Of a stretch of 64,000 nucleotides of DNA, positions 8,601-15,127 are shown piece by piece; the stretch's first letter is position 1; every line of letters begins with the position of its first letter. The notes under the pieces are model-generated. The model was not told where the DNA came from, did no database searches, and worked only from the letters and a program-made list of their open reading frames with translations. A program made the translations under genes and the position numbers. The stretch is taken from the NCBI RefSeq assembly GCF_014192105.1, contig NZ_JACHXK010000025.1, positions 1 through 64,000 of the forward strand, given 5' to 3'. The stretch is from Paenibacillus phyllosphaerae. GTDB taxonomy: Bacteria; Bacillota; Bacilli; Paenibacillales; Paenibacillaceae.

Positions 8601-11525
8601 CAGTTTGTATTTGCCTTCGAGGTTCGTCGTCATGCTGCGGACGACCTGCTGGCCGTTATAGGTCTGCGTCGACGTCACGACCGCATTGCGCACGACCTTG
8701 CCGGCCGAATCGCGGACGATCCCTTCCAGAATGCCCTCGCCCGGCGCTTTCAGGCGAATAACTTGCTCATTCCCGCCCGGCACAAGGACAATCTCCTGAT
8801 TCGGAACGGGCTCCATCATCAAGTCGCCGATATTGAACTTGGCTGTCAGCTTATCGCCCGCCTTCAGATTCTCTTCCCATTCGGTCCAGCCATCCCAGCC
8901 GGACTGTTCGCTGTCGATAAAGACCTGCTGCGCCCCGAACAACTCGACCTTGACTCCATTCACCGGCTGCCCCGTCGGATCCACGAACTGGAAGCGGACA
9001 CTTGCCGGCGGTTCGATCGTCATATTGACCTTTTTCGTCCGGCCTGGTTCCACCAGGACTTGCCCGATTGTCCCCCAAGTGTGACGCAGATCCGGCGAAC
9101 GCAGCATCAGCGTGTGCGTATCCCCTGGGTAGAGTCCCTGGAGCGTGTACGTGTTCGAGTTCGCGAGTACGGAGAGCTGTTCGCCGTAACGGCTGGATCC
9201 AACCGACAGCACGCTTCCCGTCAGATTCGAACCGCTCGGATTCGTGAAGTCGATGGCGATCGTGCCGGAAACTTTGACCGGCAGCCCGAACGCCGTTTGT
9301 TCGGTTCCGCCGCCCGGATTAGCCGGATCGGCCAGCTTCACCTTAATCGAGGTCACTTCCGTTACCCCGTCCGCCATCGGCCATTTCGCGGAGTAGGAAC
9401 CCGCTTTGCCTTCGGTCAAGGTCAGCTGCGCGGTCTTCGTCTCCTGCGTTGTCTCACCTGTCCATACCTTGTACGTCACTTCGGCCGTCGCCTGCTTCTG
9501 CGCTTCCCCTTGGGCGAGAACGGTAATGTCGCTGTTCGGATAGATCATGCCGTAACGTATGTTATCCGTGTCCCATTGAACTCGCAGCTCTCCGGTTGGA
9601 TCGCCTCCGCCGCCTGTTCCGAACTTATGCGTCGGACCGCCGAAGCTCTCGTGATAATCGGCGTTAACGGCTTCGACCTGGAAAACGTTCGCGGCCGCCG
9701 GCACCAGCCCCGTTGCGGTAAACGTGTTGCTCCCGGAAGCGTCTGCCGGTACGTAAGCGATAATCTGGTTATCCCGGTAGACATGGTAACCAAGCACCGG
9801 AAGCGATCCGCCCGCATTGCCCCACGTTAACGTAACGCTATCCTCGGTTGGATTGGTCCCCGTCAGCACGCTGCCTTCCGGCCATGCCGGCGCTTCGCCC
9901 TTGGCGGCGATGAACACGCCCGGCACTTCGTAAATATCGGGGTAACCTTCAATCGTAAACGAATAATTCGATTGGTACACGACGAGCTGACCGCCTTGGC
10001 TGACGACAGGCATCGTGCTTGGCTGAACCAGCTCATAAGGGCCGCCCTCCACCGTCACCGGATACGCCGTTTGTGCCGCAACGTCCGCTACGTAAGCCTC
10101 CTCCGGCAGATCGTTCTCATCGTCATTGTCCGGATCTTCATCGGTATCGTCGCCCCATTCGTAGTCCAGATGGAAGCCGACGTACCGTCCGTCATCGCTT
10201 AGCGAAGGATACAGGCTGTCTCTTGTAAAAGGGATGCCTCCTGCCCGGACCGATACGCGCGTCAACGTATTCGCCGCGCGGTCGCTGACGAAAATATCTT
10301 GAACCTCATTCGTGTCGTCCGGCACCAGATTCGCGGATTCGGATTCGAATGCAACCACGTTCCCGTCCGCGCTGATGGACGGCAGTCTGCTGTCGCCATC
10401 GGCGAGGGTATTGTCCGTGCCTTTGCTAATCAACTGGTAGGCGTTGTCCTGTGCCTTGCTATCGTACACGTAAATATCCCGCATGCTGTCCATATCTTCC
10501 GTCGTGAACGGGGTCCGGGATTGAAAAGCGATATAGCGTCCGTCGCCGCTAATCGCCGGCGATTCGCTGTCGGCGTAATCGTACTCGCCAAGACCTTCCG
10601 GCGCGCTGATTCGAACGATCGACTTCTCGGCGCGGTCGTAGACGAACACGTCGCGGCGGAAGTCGGTGTCCTCCGGAACCAATCCTTGCGCTTCCGAATC
10701 GAACGCGATATACCGGCCGTTGCCGCTGATCGATACCCGGTTCGTCTCCTTGTTCCCGTAGTTGCCATCGCTTGCGGTCGGCGTAATGACATTGAGTTTC
10801 TTCGCCTCTCTATCGTACACATACACGTTAACGGTCTGATCCATGGTGCCGCTCATGAAGGAGAAGGTTACGTATTTGGCATCCCCGCTCATGTCGAAAT
10901 GAAGAATTTCGTCGGTAAACACGGCGCCAGGCACCATAATGTCTTCCGTCTGTCCGGTCAGCCGGTCATAGACGGCCAGCGCCCGCTTCATCTTCATCGG
11001 ATCCTCGTCATAGATGAGCCTTCTAAGCGCCACATATCGCCCGTCGTCGCTCAGCTTGATCTCTTGTTCATCCGTATAGAAGAGTGCGCCCACCGGGGTG
11101 CGGTCGAGCTTGGATAACAAGTTCCATGACAACGGTTCGGAGGGCACGGCAACAGCGGGGAATGGACCCGTCGCTTCCTCCGTTACCGGTTCCTCCGCTC
11201 CATCGTCAGGCGCCTGCGTATCCGGCTGCTCCGCCTCTTCTCCATTGCCAGACGAACCGCCGTCCGAAGCTTCCCCATCTTCAGGCGCTTCTCCTTCGGC
11301 AGGCGTCTCTTCACCGCTTGATCCGTTTCCTTCATCCGGCGGGATCGGATCCGTCTCGCTTAATGCCTCATACACCGCCTTCATGAACGGATCGGCGGAT
11401 TGACTTGCCATATCGCCCCCCTGTATGCCCGCGGCAGAAGCGGCCCCCACATCCGTTAATGCCAAGACGGCGGCCAGCAGTAACCCCGTCCTTTGCTTCC
11501 ATCTTGCTTTCGCTCTCCGATTCAT
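2652..11525 (-). CDS. Giant secreted multidomain protein with SLH cell-wall anchor
   Basis: This 2957-aa protein begins with a classical signal peptide (Lys/Arg-rich start, hydrophobic core, ASAA cleavage region) and a Glu/Pro/Gly-rich linker. Residues of about 150-540 contain repeats of the DGRYVAF type (TolB/PD40-like beta-propeller blades). A fibronectin-III-like segment follows near 560-640, then several carboxypeptidase-regulatory-like and Ig-like beta domains and a DUF11-like segment. Near 2130-2560 are four cadherin-like beta-sandwich repeats of the DAALSGLAV type. After a Gly-rich linker the protein ends in three SLH domains (from FVDLSSHWAV onward), which bind pyruvylated secondary cell-wall polymer. 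It is thus an outer-surface protein, probably adhesive or structural; no catalytic domain was seen. GAGGAG precedes the ATG, and the gene appears monocistronic. Confidence 0.9.
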   Translation of the reverse strand: MNRRAKARWKQRTGLLLAAVLALTDVGAASAAGIQGGDMASQSADPFMKAVYEALSETDPIPPDEGNGSSGEETPAEGEAPEDGEASDGGSSGNGEEAEQPDTQAPDDGAEEPVTEEATGPFPAVAVPSEPLSWNLLSKLDRTPVGALFYTDEQEIKLSDDGRYVALRRLIYDEDPMKMKRALAVYDRLTGQTEDIMVPGAVFTDEILHFDMSGDAKYVTFSFMSGTMDQTVNVYVYDREAKKLNVITPTASDGNYGNKETNRVSISGNGRYIAFDSEAQGLVPEDTDFRRDVFVYDRAEKSIVRISAPEGLGEYDYADSESPAISGDGRYIAFQSRTPFTTEDMDSMRDIYVYDSKAQDNAYQLISKGTDNTLADGDSRLPSISADGNVVAFESESANLVPDDTNEVQDIFVSDRAANTLTRVSVRAGGIPFTRDSLYPSLSDDGRYVGFHLDYEWGDDTDEDPDNDDENDLPEEAYVADVAAQTAYPVTVEGGPYELVQPSTMPVVSQGGQLVVYQSNYSFTIEGYPDIYEVPGVFIAAKGEAPAWPEGSVLTGTNPTEDSVTLTWGNAGGSLPVLGYHVYRDNQIIAYVPADASGSNTFTATGLVPAAANVFQVEAVNADYHESFGGPTHKFGTGGGGDPTGELRVQWDTDNIRYGMIYPNSDITVLAQGEAQKQATAEVTYKVWTGETTQETKTAQLTLTEGKAGSYSAKWPMADGVTEVTSIKVKLADPANPGGGTEQTAFGLPVKVSGTIAIDFTNPSGSNLTGSVLSVGSSRYGEQLSVLANSNTYTLQGLYPGDTHTLMLRSPDLRHTWGTIGQVLVEPGRTKKVNMTIEPPASVRFQFVDPTGQPVNGVKVELFGAQQVFIDSEQSGWDGWTEWEENLKAGDKLTAKFNIGDLMMEPVPNQEIVLVPGGNEQVIRLKAPGEGILEGIVRDSAGKVVRNAVVTSTQTYNGQQVVRSMTTNLEGKYKLSVLAGEAKVEVYENSYQYSSEGVLTAQVKEGESTALNVTVRQPNQGVVNLEVRMKYIEDTEFGEPIDMSQMGFLTQISMDDRGLYSGYFSNAYQITGRPGQKVNVCVSATVPSYMNVCTDVTLDANSNGTAKLYLEEKGARIEGKLTKTDHKRVSGSLYKVSEDGYRTYSTYAREEDFNASGQFSIHVPEPGSYVMELSRQLNSSPVTYEYAAVRFTVADHQILQVGDVAFSATNYFSRYNGNVYDALNSRIAPGGTVTFRAAFKNNATADATEAKLLAELPEGTTPVKDGSGKIVVSGLTPAGEVTQDGRTLIIPIGTIEAKKSGTVSFQVKVDPAFNKTSAKSTALIQAKVGSQQVEETIGDVLLDVPVVTLMAPGEIANAAFDISGVAPAGHAVKVYEGGELIGAVTAGDSGYWKLRVQLPDVTDEPNTFALRADVESGGVKLSSETAYVSYDPVKPKLLEIAMAQAPKGKWVTLNVREGMPSMPYTVVPGNPFQFELLFDKPDEVRNVRVYLDGQTGEPVKAVRDGGVYRVLVPTDKGALGDIYVDFDTLPQPFKVNENLPTLDEVRETVPLKMRDFTIEVVSPFELKDGLYSGVVKLTFPQLEDMTMTVTLTLEPDADYTPTQAEVDLAEKLQLPIYNGSTTLTETDDGFYTETKGYVPVEHIFPNGVPSGLEGFQAVSRSSASAVGGAVVAVGMKAYVANGPYGKEVGTVASIKGNYDGMMGFAGKVNNIMYRVQASGLDCIAELPRTVNQAGHALKSLVVGEVSKFALGAWTGAMGLTGPGALAAAGATAVAKSKINDYVDQQISKVGTGFNVCNNNEEELDEDSDIYKLKRKRIAKLKWIYDPSGYIYEAVPTNRISGVQATVLYQDPVTKEWTVWDAGPYEQVNPHNTDDQGKYGWDVPAGKWKVVWEKDGYETKQSAELDVPPPHTEVNAGLVSYEAPKVKTVSGVVTATGSYVDIELTKYVRITELPAQAVTVTGEGGTAIQGTLAFAEPADNPADPSGADLSRIVRFTPTTAITAGADYNVNVKASFFQSYAGVWMTEGYSGAFDVTERDERGPEASSAQVEADGMILRVTFDENVADTVDASKFKLNGSEDRISSAVKSAKEGEGKVVLITLTDPITAGSSGELTVLAGAVTDGLGNPSTDKTLTATSGPAASNDAALASLTVAEGSITPVFDPQTTTYKIMVPSSIASLRITAATADAQARLFVDGAEAVSGNAYVVPIPSALEIPIRVTAADGKTVRDYIIQVTREQAPASTDAALSGLAVTPGTLDPAFDPAKTAYAIKVSAEATTVAVTATARDPKAKSLTIEGAAATSGTAKTVTIPVDGKIDIQVTAEDGTTKRAYTIQVTREQAPASTDAALSGLAVTPGTLDPAFDPAKTSYAIKVSAEATTVAVTATARDPKAKSLTIEGAAATSGTAKTVTIPADGKIDIEVTAEDGTTKRAYTIQVTREQAPASTDAALSGLAVTPGTLDPAFDPAKTSYAIEVEKSVTTVQLTATARNAKSKSLTIAGSDAVSGTAKTVTIPTNNKIDIVVTAEDGKTKRTYTIKVKQKNSGGNGGGGGGVYIPTQPVPVENVTGAAKTETTTNTDGTKLLRVTLVSDSIAKSLHNGPNGLKELVIPSSDPTAAQHVLVIPEQAYEVLRNQHADVVLTIGGLQVTVPAALFQSSLLQPGQSLQLTLTQQGDESASEAAAGQSGHALSLAGPLVSVKAEAVQAGVAAALELTASLALKLEFTLDTSSLEAIYRYDAERSEWTYVPGQQLPAGGGTATIAIRSSDIYAVLRYTRPFVDLSSHWAVADIDWMAQRMLVNGTSSQAFEPNKTITRAEFAAMLVRALDVRVEGTSPAEEFSDISKNAWYYDAVQASVAAGLMKGIDGDTFEPNAPITREQAAVIIWRAYAKHAGLDEHAIQIGELRAFQDYGDISGWAAEGIAGSLANGLMQGSDAGLFNPSGLATRAEAAVIMKRLVQSTV
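4201..4806 (-). repeat. Tandem 303-bp repeats inside the SLH gene
   Basis: Two adjacent 303-bp units (about 4201-4503 and 4504-4806) are nearly identical at the nucleotide level and encode 101-residue cadherin-like domains. A third, more diverged unit lies at about 3900-4200 and a fourth beyond 4806. The high identity of the middle units implies recent duplication or gene conversion, and copy number may vary between strains. Confidence 0.85.
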
Positions 11526-11677
11526 TCCTGTCTCCTCTCCCGTGACTAATCAACCTCAGCAACGACTATACGTTTTGTATCATTGTACCGGGAGATGACG
11601 TAAGCGGAGTAGTGACAGCAGTAACAACATTGGTCATATATGTCCGGGGTATGACTAAGCCGGTAATGGAATCTAAC

Positions 11678-11709
11678 AAAAAAAACCGTAACAGTTTCGG
11701 CTGTTACGG
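11678..11709 (-). terminator. Rho-independent terminator
   Basis: Read on the minus strand, nine-base perfect arms (11701-11709 with 11686-11694) and a six-base loop are followed by eight T residues. It lies downstream of the SDR gene at 11821-12384 and isolates that gene from the SLH gene. I see no gene in the roughly 295 bases from 11526 to 11820. Confidence 0.8.
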
Positions 11710-11820
11710 GTATAGACAGAAGGAGCGGCTACCGTGATGAACAATGAGACAGTTAAATGGTATCCCTTTAATATTTGTTTCGAAGGCATTTACGTCCTTG
11801 GCAGTCATTAACGTCCCATA

Positions 11821-12384
11821 TTATCCAACGACACCTTTCATCGCTTGATACATTTTTTCTACGTATATGTCGATTTCGTCACGCGACATGCGCAGGCGAT
11901 TCATGGACGAGCCATAGCCAATCTCCTGTTTACCTTCGTTAAGTCCCTGGAAAATTCCATCCACGAATGCATCTAAAGGCTCTCCACTATTACGGGTGAA
12001 GGCAGTTTGGACTGCCGGCGGAGCCACTTCAATGACTTCTACAGATGCATCGGAAAGTTGGTGTCTTAGACTTATTGTAAAGGAATGTAGTGCCGCCTTT
12101 GTTGCCGAATAAATTGGGCTAATTGCTAGGGGGGTGAAGGCCAACCCAGACGTAACATTCACAATAGCCGTATCTTGCTTTGTTGACGTGCGCTCAGATT
12201 CAAACCCAAGATCACTAACTCGAGTAATGAGACTTGGGAACTTCTCCTTAGCGTCCTGCAGAACACTTTCACGTCGTCCGCAGACAATGACCGTATTGCC
12301 AGCTTTGATAAACCGCTCTGCAAAAGCTAGACCAATTCCAGAACCTCCACCAGTGATCAGTATCGTGTTCCCTGAAAGTTTCAT
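11821..12384 (-). pseudogene. Short-chain dehydrogenase with an internal deletion
   Basis: The N-terminus has the Rossmann cofactor motif GGGSGIG, and the second half has NVTSG with the catalytic Ser and YSATK with the catalytic Tyr and Lys, as in DltE-type short-chain oxidoreductases. About 50 residues normally present between these parts are missing: after LITRVSD the sequence runs through 13 unrelated residues straight to AIVNVTSG. The conserved NNAG strand and its surroundings are therefore absent. The frame stays open, but the protein is about 187 residues instead of roughly 240 and is unlikely to fold normally. The start chosen is ATG 12384 with GGAGG upstream; an earlier ATG-like start at 12429 would overlap the ribosome binding site. 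Confidence 0.6.
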
Positions 12385-12479
12385 CAGCGTTGCCTCCTTG
12401 TTTAATTTAATGTGTCTAGTCAAAGTCACCCATTAAATTTTAAAGTTTGGGGAGTCCAAGAATGATGCCAAACCCCTTA

Positions 12480-13112
12480 TTAGAAACGTGTGGCAACTTC
12501 CTTAGCATGAGCAATTGCCTCTTCTTTAATGGCTGGAGCTCGCTCTGATGATGCCGTTCCTTCAACAAAAATGGACTCCATAGATTGAATCCCATAGAAC
12601 TGCAAAATCTTTTTCAGATAGCTGTATCCCATTTCAACTTCAGCAAGAGGACCTTTCGAATAAACGGAACCGCTAGCTTGAATGTGCAAGGCTTTCTTAC
12701 CGGACAACAGACCTTCAGGACCATTCTTGGTATATCTGAACGTTTTGCCCGGAATTGAAGTCGCATCCGTGTATGCTTTCAAAACCGGCGGGATCGAGAA
12801 ATTCCACATGGGGGAAACATACACGTACTTATCGGCAGCCACGTATTGATTGACAATCTCGTCAAGACGAGCTACTTTTGATTGCTCGGCTTTGGACAAT
12901 TGATCGAAAGACGAACCCGACCGAAGCTTTTCCCAGCCACGCAAAACATCCGCATCGAACTGCGGAATATTCTCTTTATACAGATCCAAATGAACAACGT
13001 CATCTGTTGGGTTAGCTTCACGGTACGCCTCAATAAATTCTTTACCTACCGCGAGGCTAAAAGATTCCTGAGGATCAAGGGGATGTGCGGTGATGTACAG
13101 TATAGTTGCCAT
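12480..13112 (-). CDS. azoR: FMN-dependent NADH-azoreductase
   Basis: At 210 residues the protein matches the AzoR family throughout. It has the N-terminal ILYITAHPLDPQESFS flavin-phosphate loop, PMWNFSIPPVLKAYTD lining the FMN and substrate pocket, and a KALHIQASGSVYS segment. Members are homodimeric cytoplasmic flavoproteins that reduce quinones and azo compounds by two electrons, protecting against electrophiles. The ATG has GGAAG at good spacing. It is divergent from an HxlR regulator at 13247, the same arrangement as the yodB/azoR1 logic of Bacillus subtilis, so quinone-responsive repression is likely. A paralogue lies at 34330-34965. Confidence 0.92.
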   Translation of the reverse strand: MATILYITAHPLDPQESFSLAVGKEFIEAYREANPTDDVVHLDLYKENIPQFDADVLRGWEKLRSGSSFDQLSKAEQSKVARLDEIVNQYVAADKYVYVSPMWNFSIPPVLKAYTDATSIPGKTFRYTKNGPEGLLSGKKALHIQASGSVYSKGPLAEVEMGYSYLKKILQFYGIQSMESIFVEGTASSERAPAIKEEAIAHAKEVATRF

Positions 13113-13142
13113 GAATCAAAACTTCCTTTCTGTAATTAAATT

Positions 13143-13214
13143 AAGTACACTTTCTAGACTGATCATATAATATTTACTTACTTATTTAAAGTACACACAA
13201 TTATGTGGTATAGT
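13143..13214. promoter_or_regulatory. Divergent azoR/hxlR control region
   Basis: The octamer AAGTACAC occurs twice in the same orientation (13143-13150 and 13189-13196). The second copy overlaps a candidate -35 box TTAAAG (13186-13191) spaced 17 bases from TATAGT (13209-13214), a plausible promoter for the HxlR gene. The repeats are candidate operators for that regulator. Confidence 0.45.
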
Positions 13215-13246
13215 ATTAAAAAAGGTACTGTTACGGAGGTCAACAA

Positions 13247-13606
13247 ATGCAAAAGAACCCTGTCCAATGTCAATTCGTTACGGCGCTGAATTCGATCGTC
13301 GGCAAGTGGAAGCCGATTATCCTTTATCATTTGCTTCAAGGCAAACCTCTACGGTTCAATGAGCTAAGAAGATTGCTGCCCGATATCACGCAAAGGATGC
13401 TTACGCTCCATCTGCGCGAAATGGAGGAGGAAGAGCTCGTTAAACGAGTCATTTATCCGCAAATCCCGCCGAAAGTGGAATACTCCATCACGGAATACGG
13501 CATGAGCCTGTCTCCAATTCTGGAAGTCTTACATCAATGGGGAGCGGCCCATGTCGAGCGAAAGCAGTTCAATAAGGAGAATAATGAACAAACAGAAACG
13601 GACTAG
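13247..13606 (+). CDS. HxlR-family transcriptional regulator
   Basis: The 119-aa protein is a winged-helix regulator of the HxlR type: the signature VGKWKPIILYHLL begins the DNA-binding domain, followed by FNELRRLLPDITQRML as the recognition region and PPKVEYSITEYG in the wing. A single Cys near the N-terminus (residue 8) sits where YodB and HypR carry their redox-sensing Cys, which suggests sensing of quinones or other electrophiles by thiol modification. It is divergent from azoR and probably represses it and itself. The start is supported by GGAGGT seven bases upstream. Confidence 0.9.
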   Translation: MQKNPVQCQFVTALNSIVGKWKPIILYHLLQGKPLRFNELRRLLPDITQRMLTLHLREMEEEELVKRVIYPQIPPKVEYSITEYGMSLSPILEVLHQWGAAHVERKQFNKENNEQTETD

Positions 13607-13631
13607 CGTTCGAAATTATGCTAGTCCGTTT
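13596..13631 (+). terminator. Rho-independent terminator overlapping the hxlR stop
   Basis: Twelve-base perfect arms (13596-13607 with 13620-13631) enclose a 12-base loop and are followed by TCATTCTG. The left arm contains the stop codon of the HxlR gene. The following stretch to 13924 shows no further gene. Confidence 0.7.
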
Positions 13632-13924
13632 CATTCTGTATCTCCCTTCCCCGACCATGCCAGTCAACGCGTTATAGGAGGCTTTTCGAGATTTCCCCCT
13701 AAAACTTGCCGTTACTTGTGATACGGGTTACCGCGAATGATCTTAAATTACCCTGCCAGATAGCCAGATTTTAGCCTCACTTACTCATCCCCTCTTCTTT
13801 AAGTGCACACCTATGTGAGCTATGCGGAATATACAGGAGCATAGGTATTTATCCCATGCATGCTTATTCCGCTCCAATTCCCTGTAATCGCTGCGAATCG
13901 GAATAGGCACAAAGGAGTGTTCAG

Positions 13925-15031
13925 TTGGTGGAACAATCATCTCACTACTTTGCACGCGGCAACACTGCGCGCGGAGCCCATTTCTTGTATAACTCAGCCT
14001 TTGATGGACTTGACCGGATATACGTCCTTAACGGTCCGCAAGGTACCGGAAAGTCTACGGTGATTAGAAGCTTGGCGGATAACTTGCTGGATAAAGGCCA
14101 GCACGTGCAATTCTTCCACTCCCCTCTCCGTCCCGACGAACTGGATGGCATCATTCTAACGGGCTTGAAGATTGGGCTGGTCGATGGGCGAGTCTGCGAG
14201 GGGATTACGGAGAGCCAGGCCGATAATATCGTCTATTACGATTTTGGGGATGCCATTGATTATGACCGCCATCTCCTGGAACATACCAAGACGATAGAAG
14301 ACCTTGGGAATAAGCTTGAGCGTGCGTATTCGCAAGCATACGATACTTTCTTAACCGCATTGCGGATTCATGACGAGTGGGAAAAATATTATATCGAAAG
14401 CATGGATTTCAAGAAAGCCGACCAGATTGCGCAGGATTTAATTCAAGCCTTATATACCGGTCGTGAAAGCGATACACCAACGGTCGGGCGTCACTTGTTC
14501 TTCGGGGCTGCGACTCCGAAAGGGGCATTCGATCATATTCAAAGCTTAACCTCGCAGTTGGATAGACGGATTTTCATCAAAGGAAGGCCGGGATCCGGAA
14601 AATCGACGCTGCTCAAAAAGCTAGCCGCCGCTGCCGAAGTGAAAGGAATTGACGTTCACGTGTTTCATTGCGGCTTCGATCCCAACAGTCTGGATATGTT
14701 GATATTCCCGCAGCTCGGGACAGCGATCTTCGACAGTACCGCTCCCCATGAATACTTCCCGGATCGGGACGGGGATGAAATCCTAGATATGTATACGCTT
14801 ACGATGTCTCCGGGCACGGATGAAGCCTACGCCTCCGAATTAGCCGCAATCAAAGAACGTTATTCGGCAAAAATGAAAGAGGCCACCTCCCTGTTAGCGG
14901 AAGCCGAGGCCATCGATTCGCAAATGAAAGCTTATTATGTTGCCGCTACCGATTATTCGATCGTGGATAAACTCCAACAGCAGTTACAGTCTGAATGGAA
15001 CGAACTGATCTCGAATCCGCTCTCCGAATAA
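13925..15031 (+). CDS. Twin P-loop ATPase (PRK06851-type)
   Basis: The 368-aa protein has two Walker A motifs about 180 residues apart, GPQGTGKST near residue 39 and GRPGSGKST near 222. Each is followed by a strand of the FFHSPLRPDELDGI / VFHCGFDPNSLDMLIFP type. This duplicated P-loop arrangement matches a conserved but uncharacterised Firmicute ATPase family (PRK06851). The C-terminus is rich in Glu, Lys and Ala and probably helical. Its role is unknown; the family has been noted as a nucleotide kinase-like or sporulation-era ATPase without proof. The start is TTG at 13925 with AAAGGAGTG at ideal spacing. It stands alone between two terminators. Confidence 0.75.
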   Translation: MVEQSSHYFARGNTARGAHFLYNSAFDGLDRIYVLNGPQGTGKSTVIRSLADNLLDKGQHVQFFHSPLRPDELDGIILTGLKIGLVDGRVCEGITESQADNIVYYDFGDAIDYDRHLLEHTKTIEDLGNKLERAYSQAYDTFLTALRIHDEWEKYYIESMDFKKADQIAQDLIQALYTGRESDTPTVGRHLFFGAATPKGAFDHIQSLTSQLDRRIFIKGRPGSGKSTLLKKLAAAAEVKGIDVHVFHCGFDPNSLDMLIFPQLGTAIFDSTAPHEYFPDRDGDEILDMYTLTMSPGTDEAYASELAAIKERYSAKMKEATSLLAEAEAIDSQMKAYYVAATDYSIVDKLQQQLQSEWNELISNPLSE

Positions 15032-15066
15032 GCTCGGTACTTCCGAATAGTCCGCGAAAAAAATAA

Positions 15067-15106
15067 AGCACTTCAAGGCATGGGAACCCCCCTGCCTTGA
15101 AGTGCT
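15067..15106. terminator. Bidirectional terminator
   Basis: Fourteen-base perfect arms (15067-15080 with 15093-15106) surround a 12-base loop. On the minus strand the stem is followed by a T-rich tract, and on the plus strand by GTTTCAGTT. It separates the convergent ATPase and mannanase genes. Confidence 0.9.
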
Positions 15107-15127
15107 GTTTCAGTTAGCAACAACCTT

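Noticed and set aside
8040-9830. Long open frame (596 aa) antisense to the SLH gene
   Set aside because: It lies wholly opposite the SLH coding sequence, is Arg/His/Leu-rich in the way GC-rich antisense frames are, and has no ribosome binding site or family signature.
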